Shown in pieces: positions 32,300-43,172 of a DNA stretch of 64,000 nucleotides. The DNA is from Procambarus clarkii (lineage: Eukaryota > Arthropoda > Malacostraca > Decapoda > Cambaridae). A program made the translations under genes and the position numbers. The first letter of the stretch is position 1. Each line of letters begins with the position of its first letter. Where the stretch lies: contig NC_091152.1 of NCBI RefSeq assembly GCF_040958095.1, forward strand, positions 19,288,881 to 19,352,880, written 5' to 3'. The notes under the pieces are model-generated. The model was not told where the DNA came from. It saw only the letters and a list, made by a program, of their open reading frames with translations, and did not search any database.

Positions 32300-33389
32300 C
32301 TGTACACAGTACTGAGAGTACAGGCAGTACACCAGTACTGAGAGTACAGGCAGTACACCAGTACTGAGAGTACAGGCAGTACACCAGTACTGAGAGTACA
32401 GGCAGTACACCAGTACTGAGAGTACAGGCAGTACCCAGTACTGAGAGTACAGGCAGTACACCAGTACTGAGAGTACAGGCAGTACCCAGTACTGAGAGTA
32501 CAGGCAGTACACCAGTACTGAGAGTACAGGCAGTACACCAGTACTGAGAGTACAGGCAGTACACCAGTACTGAGAGGACAGGCAGTACCCAGTACTGAGA
32601 GTACAGGCAGTACCCAGTACTGAGAGTACAGGCAGTACACAGTACTGAGAGTACAGGCAGTACACCAGTACTGAGAGTACAGGCAGTACACCAGTACTGA
32701 GAGTACAGGCAGTACACCAGTACTGAGAGTACAGGCAGTACACCAGTACTGAGAGTACAGGCAGTACACCAGTACTGAGAGTACAGGCAGTACACCAGTA
32801 CTGAGAGGACAGGCAGTACCCAGTACTGAGAGTACAGGCAGTACATCAGTACTGAGAGTACAGGCAGTACCCAGTACTGAGAGTACAGGCAGTACCCAGT
32901 ACTGAGAGTACAGGCAGTACCCAGTACTGAGAGTACAGGCAGTACACCAGTACTGAGAGTACAGGCAGTACACCAGTACTGAGAGGACAGGCAGTACACC
33001 AGTACTGAGAGTACAGGCAGTACACCAGTACTGAGAGTACAGGCAGTACACCAGTACTGAGAGGACAGGCAGTACACCAGTACTGAGAGTACAGGCAGTA
33101 CACCAGTACTGAGAGTACAGGCAGTACACCAGTACTGAGAGTACAGGCAGTACACCAGTACTGAGAGTACAGGCAGTACACCAGTACTGAGAGTACAGGC
33201 AGTACACCAGTACTGAGAGTACAGGCAGTACACCAGTACTGAGAGTACAGGCAGTACACCAGTACTGAGAGGACAGGCAGTACACCAGTACTGAGAGTAC
33301 AGGCAGTACACCAGTACTGAGAGTACAGGCAGTACACCAGTACTGAGAGTACAGGCAGTACACCAGTACTGAGAGGACAGGTACCCAGT
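32300..33389. repeat. 25/26-bp minisatellite, about 42 copies
   Basis: The unit is CCAGTACTGAGAGTACAGGC plus AGTACA. The 25-bp form lacks the CA of GTACACC. GAGAGGACAGG variants are scattered. AGTACT palindromes occur every unit. Minus open frames (LYSQYW/CTACTLSTG) are artefacts. Confidence 0.96.
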
Positions 33390-33744
33390 ACCCAGTACTT
33401 AACATTCACTTCACACACACACACAGTAGACGTGAACACTGAAACAATCAAGCGTTCTTGAGGTCGAAAACTCTTAAAGAACTCAGTAAAACAGCGCCTT
33501 ACGCAGCTCTACTTTACTGGTCCTTATATTTCACCGGTTACGGCGTGCCACCGGTTGCGTAAGTCTCCGGAGGGCAGCTTGGGTGCGTATATACCAGGGG
33601 GCAGAGTGGTGGCAGGAACTGTTTAGTATTCACAAAGTGTGGAGTGCGTATAGGCTTGGACGGCCCCGGCCTGCCAGGCGTAGGGCGGCTGGCGGGACGG
33701 TTTAGGCGGGAACCTTCCTTAGTCGTGTCTTATTGATTCATGGC
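33390..33744. other. Single-copy-looking interval, no confirmed gene
   Basis: It contains (CA)n near 33410 and a TATATA at about 33578, followed 170 bp later by an ATG that enters the 25-bp array. No splice donor in suitable frame and no Inr at the right distance, so I do not call a gene. Confidence 0.45.
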
Positions 33745-34176
33745 AGGCCTGGCCCCTGTGCCAGTGGTGGGACCCGGGGCCAGTGGTGATCCCCGGCGCC
33801 TGTACCAGTGGTGGCCCCCCGGGGCCTGTACCAGTGGGGACCCCTGGCCCCTGTACCAGTAGTGGCCCTTGGGCCCTGTGGTGGCCCCCGGGGCCTGTAC
33901 CAGTGGGGACCCCTGGCCCCTGTACCAGTGGTGGGCCCCGGGGCCAGTGGTGGCCCCCAGCCCCTGTACCAGTGGTGGCCCCCGGGGCCTGTACCAGTGG
34001 TGGCCCCCGGGGCCTGTACCAGTGGTGGCCCCCGGGGCCTGTACCAGTGGTGGCCCCTGGCCCCTGTACCAGTGGTGGCCCCTGGGGCCTGTACCAGTGG
34101 TGGCCCTCGGGGCCTGTACCAGTGGTGGGCCCCGGGCCCTGTGCCAGTGGTGGGCCCCGGGCCCTGTGCCAGTGGT
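33745..34176. repeat. 25-bp G/C-rich minisatellite, left part, about 17 copies
   Basis: The unit contains GGCCTGTACCAGTGGTGGCC and CCCGG. The array is cut by the 1,843-bp transposon and resumes for about 70 bp at 36020-36090. Confidence 0.94.
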
Positions 34177-34795
34177 TGTAACACCGTAAAGGTGTTTTGT
34201 TTAGTTTTATTTAATACATACATAGAGATACACGAGTCAGAGACAAGGATCTGAGAGGCACCAGTTTGTCGGCCTGAAACTCACACCTCTAAGTGTTAAT
34301 GACCACCAAGTGACCTGAGGTCAGCCATGAGAATTTCACCTTGCTTCCGCTAATCTGATAATTGTAGCCGGGTAGGTCCGTCAAACATGCCGACGTTTAG
34401 GTGTGGCTTGGTATAGTGCCTGAGGCTATCTACTTGTGGGCGGAGTTAGCTACTAGGTTCCCCAATATATACCGAGGGAGCATAGGAAGAGAGAAGCAAT
34501 AGACCAGCCAGCAGAGCAGAGGAGAGGCTAATGACCCTAACTAATGACTAATACTAATGATAATAACTAATAAGAACTAATGACCCTCCTCGCTCCTCCC
34601 ACCTCTCTACCTCTCTCACCCCAAACCCTCACTAATTACTTCATTATTCATCTCTTCACTTTCGTTTCTCTTATACGTTTGTGGCAGTGAAGTGTATTCT
34701 AGAGTTCTCTCTAGAGTTTCGGGTAGCTGATCAAGTGACGGCGCCTTGTAGTCTTAGCACCTAGGTAGTCAAATACTAGTAGTCAAATACTAGGT

Positions 34796-35081
34796 AGTCT
34801 CCGTGGTGTAGTGGTAAGACACTCGCCTGGCGTTCCGCGAGCGCTATGTCATGGGTTCGTATCCTGGCCGGGGAGGATTTACTGGGCGCAATTCCTTAAC
34901 TGTAGCCTCTGTTTAACGCAACAGTAAAATGTGTACTTGGATGAAAAAACGATTCTTCGCGGCAGGGATCGTATTCCAGGGACCATAGGATTAAGGACTT
35001 GCCCGAAACGCTACGCGTACTAGTGGCTGTACATGAATGTAACAACTCTTGTATATATCTCAAAAAAAAAAAAAAAAAAAC
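34796..35081 (+). mobile_element. tRNA-derived SINE, family 2, inside the transposon
   Basis: The head GTGGTGTAGTGGTAAGACAC and GGGTTCGTATCCTGG leads into the body with GTTTAACGCAACAGTAAAAT. The block CGAAACGCTACGCGTACTAG and a poly(A) tail follow. CTAGGT at 34790-34795 recurs at 35082-35087 as a target-site duplication. Confidence 0.92.
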
Positions 35082-35265
35082 CTAGGTTACAAGGTGTTGA
35101 ACGAGAGAGGTTGCCTTAGGAACTCTGGAGGGTGCTCTAGAATAGTTAGCTAACTGGGGACGGGATAACGGACTAGAGAGAGCTGTTTCCCCCGGCCTCG
35201 TTAGTTAACTGGGGGGTGGAATAATGGACAACAGAGATCCATTTCCCCTACCCCCCGTTACCATG

Positions 35266-35296
<31 letters not shown>

Positions 35297-35886
35297 TTAT
35301 TTTCTACCACAGACGTGGCCACACATTTACAATGCTAACCAGCATATATACATTTTCTTCTGTCCTCCATGGACAGGGTTAGAGAAGTGTTAAACATATA
35401 GTTCAAGGGTTTATTGAACACTCAACCACAGAAGGTGATTCGGTGCTTTTAAAATGCTAAGCTAACCTACATACGTAAATACAAAGATACACAGATTTAC
35501 GTATGTCCTACATAAAGTGTTTGATGTGTCTTTTACATAGTGTCATTAATGTACATTCACAAAGGTGAAATGTAATTCTGATCAGCTTCCATATATGCTT
35601 TATACCCATACATATACATACACACACACACATATACATACATATATACACACACACATGCATTCACATACATCTGTCTCATTTACTCTGACAGGGTGAC
35701 GTAGCTGATAAAGAAACTAGTGTGCAATTAAGCACTTAATCACTGAAGGTGATGAAGGTGCTTTTACAAGCTCAGGTTATATAGTTACATCATATACATA
35801 CTATATGAGTACTGGAACACTTGATGATATATTGGACTTGTATCCAAAATTGACCATGTAATGTATCAATCATACAATGTATGTAT
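35266..35886 (-). mobile_element. 621-bp poly(A) retroposon with 9-bp TSD
   Basis: GTTACCATG occurs at 35257-35265 and 35887-35895. The insert begins with a T-run of about 28 on the plus strand, so it is a minus-strand retroposed copy. It holds two diverged related halves, around 35400-35450 (GGGTTTATTGAACACTC, GAAGGTGATTCGGTGC) and 35720-35770 (AATCACTGAAGGTGATG). No coding frame. Confidence 0.82.
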
Positions 35887-36019
35887 GTTACCATGGTGGC
35901 AGCGGTGGGATAAGGGAAATGGCTCTCTAAACTCACACCTCTCAGATCCTTGTCTCTGACTCATGTATCTCTATGTATGTATTAAATAAAACTAAACAAA
36001 ACACCTTTACGGTGTTACA

Positions 36020-36090
36020 TGGTGGCCCCCGGGGCGTGTACCAGTGGTGGCCCCTGGGCCCTGTACCAGTTGTGGCCACGGCCCGTGTAC
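36020..36090. repeat. 25-bp minisatellite, right remnant
   Basis: Nearly three more units of the array at 33745-34176, resuming with TGGTGGCCCCCGGGG directly after the transposon. Confidence 0.9.
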
Positions 36091-36259
36091 CAGTTTCTGG
36101 TGGAGGGGGGGGGGAAAGGTTAGCCTATTAGGAGAGGGTAGATTTGTACAGGGAAATTTAGTTTAGGTATAACTTGACTATGTGTAGTTAGTCATGTTCT
36201 CTGGTGAACACCAGAGTGTTCTCAGCGCTCAGTGTAAGACAGGGATATGATGGACCTGT

Positions 36260-36416
36260 GCAGGCGATGAGTCACAATAACGTGGCTAAAGTGTGTTGAC
36301 CAGACCACACACTAGAAGGTGAAGGGACGACGACGTTTCGGTCCGTCCTGGACCATTCTCAAGTCCATTGTGAAGCGTCGTCGTCCCTTCACTTTCTAGT
36401 GTGTGGTTTGGTCAAC
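36260..36416 (-). mobile_element. Penelope/retrozyme-like retroposon with 42-bp hairpin and 13-bp TSD
   Basis: ATGATGGACCTGT (36247-36259) is repeated at 36417-36429. The 157-bp insert shares GCGATGAGTCACAATAACGT with 25545-25676 but has a second arm. 36294-36335 and 36376-36417 are inverted repeats of 42 bp with two mismatches around a 40-nt loop. The loop holds GGTCC/GGACC and, on the minus strand, GAAAC. Confidence 0.88.
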
Positions 36417-36429
36417 ATGATGGACCTGT

Positions 36430-36898
36430 CATCATCATCCTCTGGCATCATTACTATCCAATGATCTCTTGTGTATTACTCTCGTGTTAATTGTCGTTAT
36501 AGCTCGTCCTCCAAAGAAAGACCCAAAAGTGATTCCATCCACCCGCCAACCCCCCTCAGCTGTTTATGAATGAAAAGCGGTTTACACACGACTCACAACT
36601 GCTGACGTTCGAACACTTCCGGAACAAGTGCTTCACTGACGACTGGTGTTCGAGCCACAACGCTGTAAATGCTTCACCCACGTACTACAAATACAAATAA
36701 TCGCCAACAGAACCTAAACACCTAACCTAACCTATGTCTATATATACACAATATACTAATACATTATAATATTAATTTATATTTGAGAAAATTCCTGTTT
36801 TGAATGAACATCATGTAATAATTGATGAATGCATCTGTGGGGTCGACCACTGAATGGAATGGACTTGAGTCGAGGACGGCCTGCAGTCTTACAGGCCA
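36430..36898. other. AT-rich interval, no gene seen
   Basis: About 470 bp with no repeat or coding signal that I recognise. Confidence 0.5.
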
Positions 36899-37157
36899 GG
36901 GGCCAGATTCACGAAGCAATTACGCAAGCACTTACGAACCTGAACATCTTTTTCAATCTTTGGCGGCTTTGTTTACAATTATTAAACAGTTAATGAGCTC
37001 CGAAGCACCAGGAGGCTGTTTATAACAATAACAACAGTTGATTGGCAAGTTTTCATGCTTGTAAACTGTTTAATAAATGTAACCAAAGCCGCCAAAGATT
37101 GAGGTAAGTTATACATGTTCGTAAGTGCTTGCGTAACTGCTTCGTGAATCTGGCCCC
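36899..37157. mobile_element. Fold-back MITE, copy 2
   Basis: Perfectly inverted ends GGGGCCAGATTCACGAAGCA...GAATCTGGCCCC, 259 bp, with arms nearly complementary to the central AAACAGTTAATGAGCTCC segment. It is close to copy 1 at 30331-30589 throughout, so this is a mobile family and not a local inversion. Confidence 0.9.
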
Positions 37158-37159
37158 TG

Positions 37160-37360
37160 GCTTTCGAAAAGGAAAGGGAACTATGAGGAGAATGCACCAA
37201 GCCATCACGACTATATAGCACTGGGAAGGGGTCAGGATAAGGATTTGGGATGGGACGGAGGGAAAGGAATGGTGCCCCAACCACTTGTGGACGGTCGGGG
37301 GATTGAACGCCGACCTGCATGACGCGAAACCGTCGCTCTACCGTCCAGCGACTTGCGTTA
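37160..37360 (-). mobile_element. tRNA-derived SINE, family 3 (different body)
   Basis: Minus strand starts near 37358: GTCGCTGGACGGTAGAGCGA (A box) and GGCGTTCAATCCCC (B box). The body follows with CATCCCAAATCCTTATCCTG and CTATATAGTCGTGATGG. It does not share the central domain of families 1 and 2. Confidence 0.85.
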
Positions 37361-37586
37361 ATGTGAATAATACAGTTGTCACGGTCAACCAATTAACAAT
37401 ATGACACAGGCTCCAAGCATTGGGTAGTAAATGAGAACATGGTCTTAAACATGGTCCTAAACAGGTTTGGCAGCTTCTTAGACCAAGCTAAGGACAAGAG
37501 ACACAAGAGATCCTTGAGTAACGCGATCTGGCTCCTCGTAGCTCCAACACCAGCCTGGTGCACGGATCACTCGTGCAACTTGCTCA
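37361..37586. other. Possible LINE C-terminal remnant
   Basis: Plus-strand frame MVLNRFGSFLDQAKDKRHKR resembles the FK-x-RLD stretch at the end of LINE polymerases, but it is short and unsupported. Confidence 0.3.
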
Positions 37587-37837
37587 GGAGCCGGTCGGCC
37601 GAGCGGACAGCACGCTGGACGCGTGATCCTGTGGTCCCGGGTTCGATCCCGGGCGCCGGCGAGAAACAATGGGCAGAGTTTCTTTCACTCTATGCCCCCT
37701 GTTACCTAGCAGTAAAATAGGTACCTGGGTGTTAGTCAGCTGTCACGGGCTGCTTCCTGGGGGATGGAGGCCTGGTCGAGGACCGGGCCGCGGGACACTA
37801 AAAGCCCCGAAATCATTTCAAGATAACCTCAAGATAG
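37587..37837 (+). mobile_element. tRNA-derived SINE, family 1
   Basis: Full copy with head, central domain, GGACCGGGCCGCGG and CTCAAGATAACCTCAAGAT tail ending TAG. Confidence 0.93.
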
Positions 37838-38019
37838 ATGCTATCCTAGTGAACACCGCCAATTATATTTGCAAAGTATTAACAGTAGCAAAACCCGTTA
37901 TCTATGATAGCAACTTTATGCATCACAGTAATTATCAGGATAACATCCTCGACACCTTAAAGATATCACACGAAGACATTCGCGTTCACGCACAGCTTGG
38001 TGTATCACGGAGCTGTACA

Positions 38020-38320
38020 CCCCTCTACCTGCCTTGTTGGCTTCTCGTCTCAAATCGGGGGCTCCAGGTTCGATTCCTGGACGGGGCAGAAATGGTTGGT
38101 CACGTTTCCTTTCACCTATTGCTTCTCTTCACCTAGAATTAAATAGGCACCCGGGAGTTAGAAAGCTGTTGTGGGTTGCATCCTGGAGGGGGGGGGGGGG
38201 TCAGTAGTGAGACCTCCATACACGTTTAAACCTTTGTAGTTCTGTACACCAGTTGATTGACGGTTGAGAGGCGGGACCAAAGAGCCAGAGCTCAACCCTC
38301 GCAAACACAACTAGGTGAGT
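38020..38320 (+). mobile_element. SINE with a fourth tRNA-like head, shared domain and LINE-A tail
   Basis: The head region GTTGGCTTCTCGTCTCAAAT and GGTTCGATTCCTGG leads into CCTTTCACCTATTGCTTCTC. The central domain CACCTAGAATTAAATAGGCA and a G-run near 38190 follow. The LINE-A tail (GACGGTTGAGAGGCGGGACC...CAAACACAACTAGGTGAGTAC) completes it. Older and more diverged than the copy at 31893. Confidence 0.85.
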
Positions 38321-38351
38321 ACACACACACACATACCACATATGTTAGTGA

Positions 38352-38430
<79 letters not shown>
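38321..38430. repeat. (CA)n and (TA)n microsatellites
   Basis: A short CA tract follows the SINE tail. A pure (TA)n of about 75 bp runs from 38356 to 38430. Confidence 0.95.
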
Positions 38431-38431
<1 letters not shown>

Positions 38432-38479
38432 CAAGACCCAAAGTTCACAGTTAACCTGAGTTAATCTCTAATGTACTAC

Positions 38480-39265
38480 AACCATCCAATTACCCACTAC
38501 ATAAGCCAATCACCCACAACCACTAGCCAATCACCCACAACCACTAGCCAATCACCCACAACCACTAGCCAATCACCCACTACATAAGCCAATCACCCAC
38601 AACAACTAGCCAATCACCCACTACATAAGCCAATTACCCACAACCACTAGCCAATCACCCACAACCACTAGCCAATCACCCACTACATAAGCCAATCACC
38701 CACAACAACTAGCCAATCACCCACTACATAAGCCAATCACCCACAACCACTAGCCAATCACCCACAACCACTAGCCAATTACCCACTACATAAGCCAATC
38801 ACCCACAACAACTAGCCAATCACCCACTACATAAGCCAATCATCCACAACCACTAGCCAATCACCCACTACCACAAACCAATCACCCACAACAACTAGCC
38901 AATCACCCACAACAACTAGCCAATCACCCACTACATAAGCCAATCACCCACAACCACTAGCCAATCACCCACAACAACTAGCCAATCACCCACTACATAA
39001 GCCAATCACCCACAACCACTAGCCAATCACCCACTACCACAAACCAATCACCCACAACAACTAGCCAATCACCCACAACAACTAGCCAATCACCCACAAC
39101 AACTAGCCAATCACCCACTACCACAAGCCAATCACCCACAACCACTAGCCAATCACCCACTACCACAAACCAATCACCCACAACAACTGGCCAATCACCC
39201 ACAACAACTAGCCAATCACCCACAACAACTAGCCAATCACCCACTACCACAAGCCAATCACCCTC
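38480..39265. repeat. 20/21-bp minisatellite carrying CCAAT in every unit, about 38 copies
   Basis: The core AGCCAATCACCCAC is constant. The linker is AACCACT, AACAACT, TACATA or TACCACA. A 21-bp period, two helical turns, places every CCAAT on the same face of the DNA. The array is cut at its right end by a family-2 SINE. Confidence 0.95.
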
Positions 39266-39275
39266 AAGAAAATAG

Positions 39276-39558
39276 TTTTTTTTTTTTTTTTTGAGATATA
39301 TACAAGAGTTGTTACATGGTTGTAGAGCCACTAGTACGCGTAGCGTTTCGGGCAAGTCCTTAATCCTATGGTCCCTGGAATACGATCCCCGCCGCGAAGA
39401 ATCGTTGTTACAACCAAGTACACATTTTACTGTTGCGTTAAACAGAGGCTACAGTTAAGGAATTGCGCCCAGTAAATCCTCCCCGGCCAGGATACGAACC
39501 CATGACAAAGCGCTCACGGAACGCCAGGCGAGTGTCTTACCACTACACCACGGAGACT
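39276..39558 (-). mobile_element. tRNA-derived SINE, family 2
   Basis: A minus copy with poly(T) at 39276-39292 (poly(A) tail), the CCACTAGTACGCGTAGCGTT block, body, and head (CACTACACCACGGAGACT on plus). Confidence 0.92.
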
Positions 39559-39825
39559 GTCATTGGGAGTTGACAAGTTGAGATATGATGCAGTACAATG
39601 CTTGAGCCTCTGTGACAAGTCCAACCACTCACTAATTAGGTTAAGTACCGTTGGGTCTGGCAGTTAGTGGCCGGGTGACCCCCATGGTCATTAGACCACC
39701 TCGTCTCGGTAAGGGTGACTGCCTCAACCACACCATTAGCGGTCGCAACGAGGTGTCATCACACTTTCAATTGTAGAAAATAACTGGTTCAATCCATTAG
39801 CAAAAACGTCTTGGGCAGCGTAAAC

Positions 39826-42800
39826 CCATCCTGTGGGCGGTGGTGGACCCCCATACCCATCCTGTGGGCGGTAGTGGGCCCCATACCCAACCTGTGGGTG
39901 GTGGTGGACCCCCATACCCATCCTGTGGGCGGTGGTGGGCCCCATACCCATCCTGTGGGTGGTGGTGGGCCCCATACCCATCCTGTGGGTGGTGGTGGGC
40001 CCCATACCCATCCTGTGGGCGGTGGTGGACCCCATACCCATCCTGTGGGCGGTGGTGGACCCCCATACCCATCCTGTGGGCGGTGGTGGGCCCCATACCC
40101 AACCTGTGGGTGATGGTGGACCCCCATACCCATCCTGTGGGCGGTGGTGGGCCCCATACCCATCCTGTGGGCGGTGGTGGGCCCCATACCCAACCTGTGG
40201 GTGGTGGTGGACCCCCATACCCATCCTGTGGGCGGTGGTGGGCCCCATACCCATCCTGTAGGCGGTGGTGGGCCCCATACCCATCCTGTGGGTGGTGGTG
40301 GGCCCCATACCCATCCTGTGGGCGGTGGTGGTGGACCCCATACCCATCCTGTGGGCGGTGGTGGACCCCATACCCATCCTGTAGGCGGTGGTGGGCCCCA
40401 TACCCATCCTGTGGGCGGTGGTGGGCCCCATACCCAACCTGTGGGTGGTGGTGGACCCCCATACCCATCCTGTGGGCGGTGGTGGGCCCCATACCCATCC
40501 TGTAGGCGGTGGTGGGCCCCATACCCATCCTGTGGGTGGTGGTGGGCCCCATACCCATCCTGTGGGCGGTGGTGGTGGACCCCATACCCATCCTGTGGGC
40601 GGTGGTGGACCCCATACCCATCCTGTAGGCGGTGGTGGGCCCCATACCCATCCTGTGGGTGGTGGTGGGCCCCATACCCATCCTGTGGGCGGTGGTGGAC
40701 CCCCCATACCCATCCTGTGGGTGGTGGTGGGCCCCATACCCATCCTGTAGGCGGTGGTGGGAGACCATACCCATCCTGTGGGCGGTGGTGGGCCCCATAT
40801 CCATCCTGTGGACGGTGGTGGACCCCCATACTCATCCTGTGGGCGGTGGTGGGCCCCCATACCCAACCTGTAGGCCCCCATACCCATCCTGTGGGCGGTG
40901 GTGGACCCCATACCCATCCTGTGGGCGGTAGTGGGCCCCATACCCATCCTGTGGGCGGTGGTGGACCCCATACCCATCCTGTGGGCGGTGGTGGGCCCCA
41001 TACCCATCCTGTGGGTGGTGGTGGTGGACCCCATACCCATCCTGTGGGTGGCGGTGGGCCCCATACACATCCTGTGGGTGGCGGTGGACCCCATACCCAT
41101 CCTGTGGGTGGCGGTGGACCCCCATACCTATCCCGTGGGTGGCGGTGGACCCCATATCCATCCCGTGGGCGGTGATGGACCCCATACCTATCCCGTGGGT
41201 GGCGGTGGACCCCATACCCATCCCGTGGGCGGTGGTGGAACCCATACCAATCCCGTGGGTGGTGGTGGACCCCATACCCATCCTGTGGGTGGCGGTGGAC
41301 CCCATACCTATCCCGTGGGTGGCGGTGGACCCCATACCTATCCCGTGGGTGGTGGTGGACCCCATACCAATCCCATGGATGGTGGTGGACCCCATACCCA
41401 TCCTGTGGGTGGCGGTGGACCCCATACCTATCCCGTGGGTGGCGGTGGACCCCATACCCATCCCGTGGGTGGCGGTGGACCCCATACCCATCCTGCGGGC
41501 GGTGGTGGGCCCCATATCCATCCTGTGGACGGTGGTGGACCCCCATACCCATCCTGTAGGCCCCCATACTCATCCTGTGGGCGGTGGTGGGCCCCCATAC
41601 CCATCCTGTAGGCCCCCATACCCATCCTGTGGGCGGTGGTGGACCCCATACCCATCCTGTGGGTGGCGGTGGACCCCATACCCATCCCGTGGGCGGTGGT
41701 GGACCCCATACCCATCCCGTGGGCGGTGGTGGACCCCATACCCATCCCGTGGGCGGTGGTGGACCCCCATACCAATCCCGTGGGCGGTGGTGGGTCCCAT
41801 ACCCATCCCGTGGGTGGCGGTGGACCCCATACCCATCCTGCGGGCGGTGGTGGGCCCCATATCCATCCTGTGGACGGTGGTGGACCCCCATACCCATCCT
41901 GTAGGCCCCCATACTCATCCTGTGGGCGGTGGTGGGCCCCCATACCCATCCTGTAGGCCCCCATACCCATCCTGTGGGCGGTGGTGGACCCCATACCCAT
42001 CCTGTGGGTGGCGGTGGACCCCATACCCATCCGATGGGCGGTGGTGGACCCCATACCCATCCGGTGGGCGGTGGTGGACCCCATACCCATCCCGTGGGCG
42101 GTGGTGGACCCCATACCCATCCCGTGGGCGGTGGTGGACCCCATACCCATCCCGTGGGCGGTGGTGGACCCCCATACCAATCCCGTGGGCGGTGGTGGGT
42201 CCCATACCCATCCCGTGGGCGGTGGTGGACCCCATACCCATCCCGTGGGCGGTGGTGGACCCCATACCCATCCCGTGGGCGGTGGTGGACCCCCATACCA
42301 ATCCCGTGGGCGGTGGTGGGTCCCATACCCATCCCGTGGGCGGTGGTGGGTCCCATACCCATCCCGTGGGCGGTGGTGGACCCCCATACCAATCCCGTGG
42401 GCGGTGGTGGGTCCCATACCCATCCCGTGGGCGGTGGTGGGTCCCATACCCATCCCGTGGGCGGTGGTGGACCCCCATACCAATCCCGTGGGCGGTGGTG
42501 GGTCCCATACCCATCCCGTGGGCGGTGGTGGGTCCCATACCCATCCCGTGGGCGGTGGTGGGTCCCATACCCATCCCGTGGGCGGTGGTGGACCCCCATA
42601 CCAATCCCGTGGGCGGTGGTGGGTCCCATACCCATCCCGTGGGCGGTGGTGGGTCCCATACCCATCCCGTGGGCGGTGGTGGGTCCCATACCCATGCTGT
42701 GGGCGGTGGTGGACCCCCATACCAATCCCGTGGGCGGTGGTGGGTCCCATACCCATCCCGTGGGCGGTGGTGGGTCCCATACCCATCCCGTGGGCGGTGG

Positions 42801-43172
42801 TGGACCCCATACCCATCCCGTGGGCGGTGGTGGACCCCATACCCATCCCGTGGGCGGTGGTGGACCCCATACCCATCCCGTGGGCGGTGGTGGACCCCAT
42901 ACCCATCCCGTGGGCGGTGGTGGACCCCCATACCAATCCCGTGGGCGGTGGTGGGTCCCATACCCATCCCGTGGGCGGTGGTGGGTCCCATACCCATGCT
43001 GTGGGTGGCGGTGGACCCCATACCCATCCCGTGGGCGGTGGTGGGTCCCATACCCATGCTGTGGGCGGTGGTGGGTCCCATACCCATCCCGTGGGCGGTG
43101 GTGGACCCCCATACCAATCCCGTGGGCGGTGGTGGGTCCCATACCCATGCTGTGGGCGGTGGTGGGCTCCAA
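39826..43172. repeat. 30/31-bp minisatellite, about 110 copies, block-structured
   Basis: The unit is CCCATACCCATCCTGTGGGC plus GGTGGTGGGC. Left of about 41.1 kb units read CATCCTGTGGG, and to the right CATCCCGTGGG. A block from 40192 is repeated at 40436 (offset 244 bp) and one from about 41493 at 41839 (346 bp). Both strands are open in several frames, an artefact. Confidence 0.96.

Larger units (their letters stand above)
34177..36019. mobile_element. Non-autonomous DNA transposon, 82-bp TIRs, 4-bp TSD
   Basis: 34177-34258 and 35938-36019 are inverted repeats of 82 bp with one mismatch, starting TGTAACACCGTAAAGGTGTT. TGGT precedes (34173-34176) and follows (36020-36023). Removing the insert and one TGGT restores the array consensus CCAGTGGTGGCCCCC exactly. 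No transposase frame is present. A SINE (34796-35081) and a 621-bp retroposon (35266-35886) lie inside. Long TIRs starting TGTAA with a 4-bp TSD fit the Ginger-type group, but this is only an inference. Confidence 0.92.

Noticed and set aside
33738..34254. ATG-started exon MAGLAPVPVV after a TATATA
   Set aside because: The frame runs into the 25-bp array, the TATA-to-ATG layout lacks an Inr, and there is no donor site.
38356..38430. Possible replication origin or scaffold-attachment AT tract
   Set aside because: A pure TA microsatellite with no further support; similar tracts at 31.6 and 53.4 kb follow retroposon ends.
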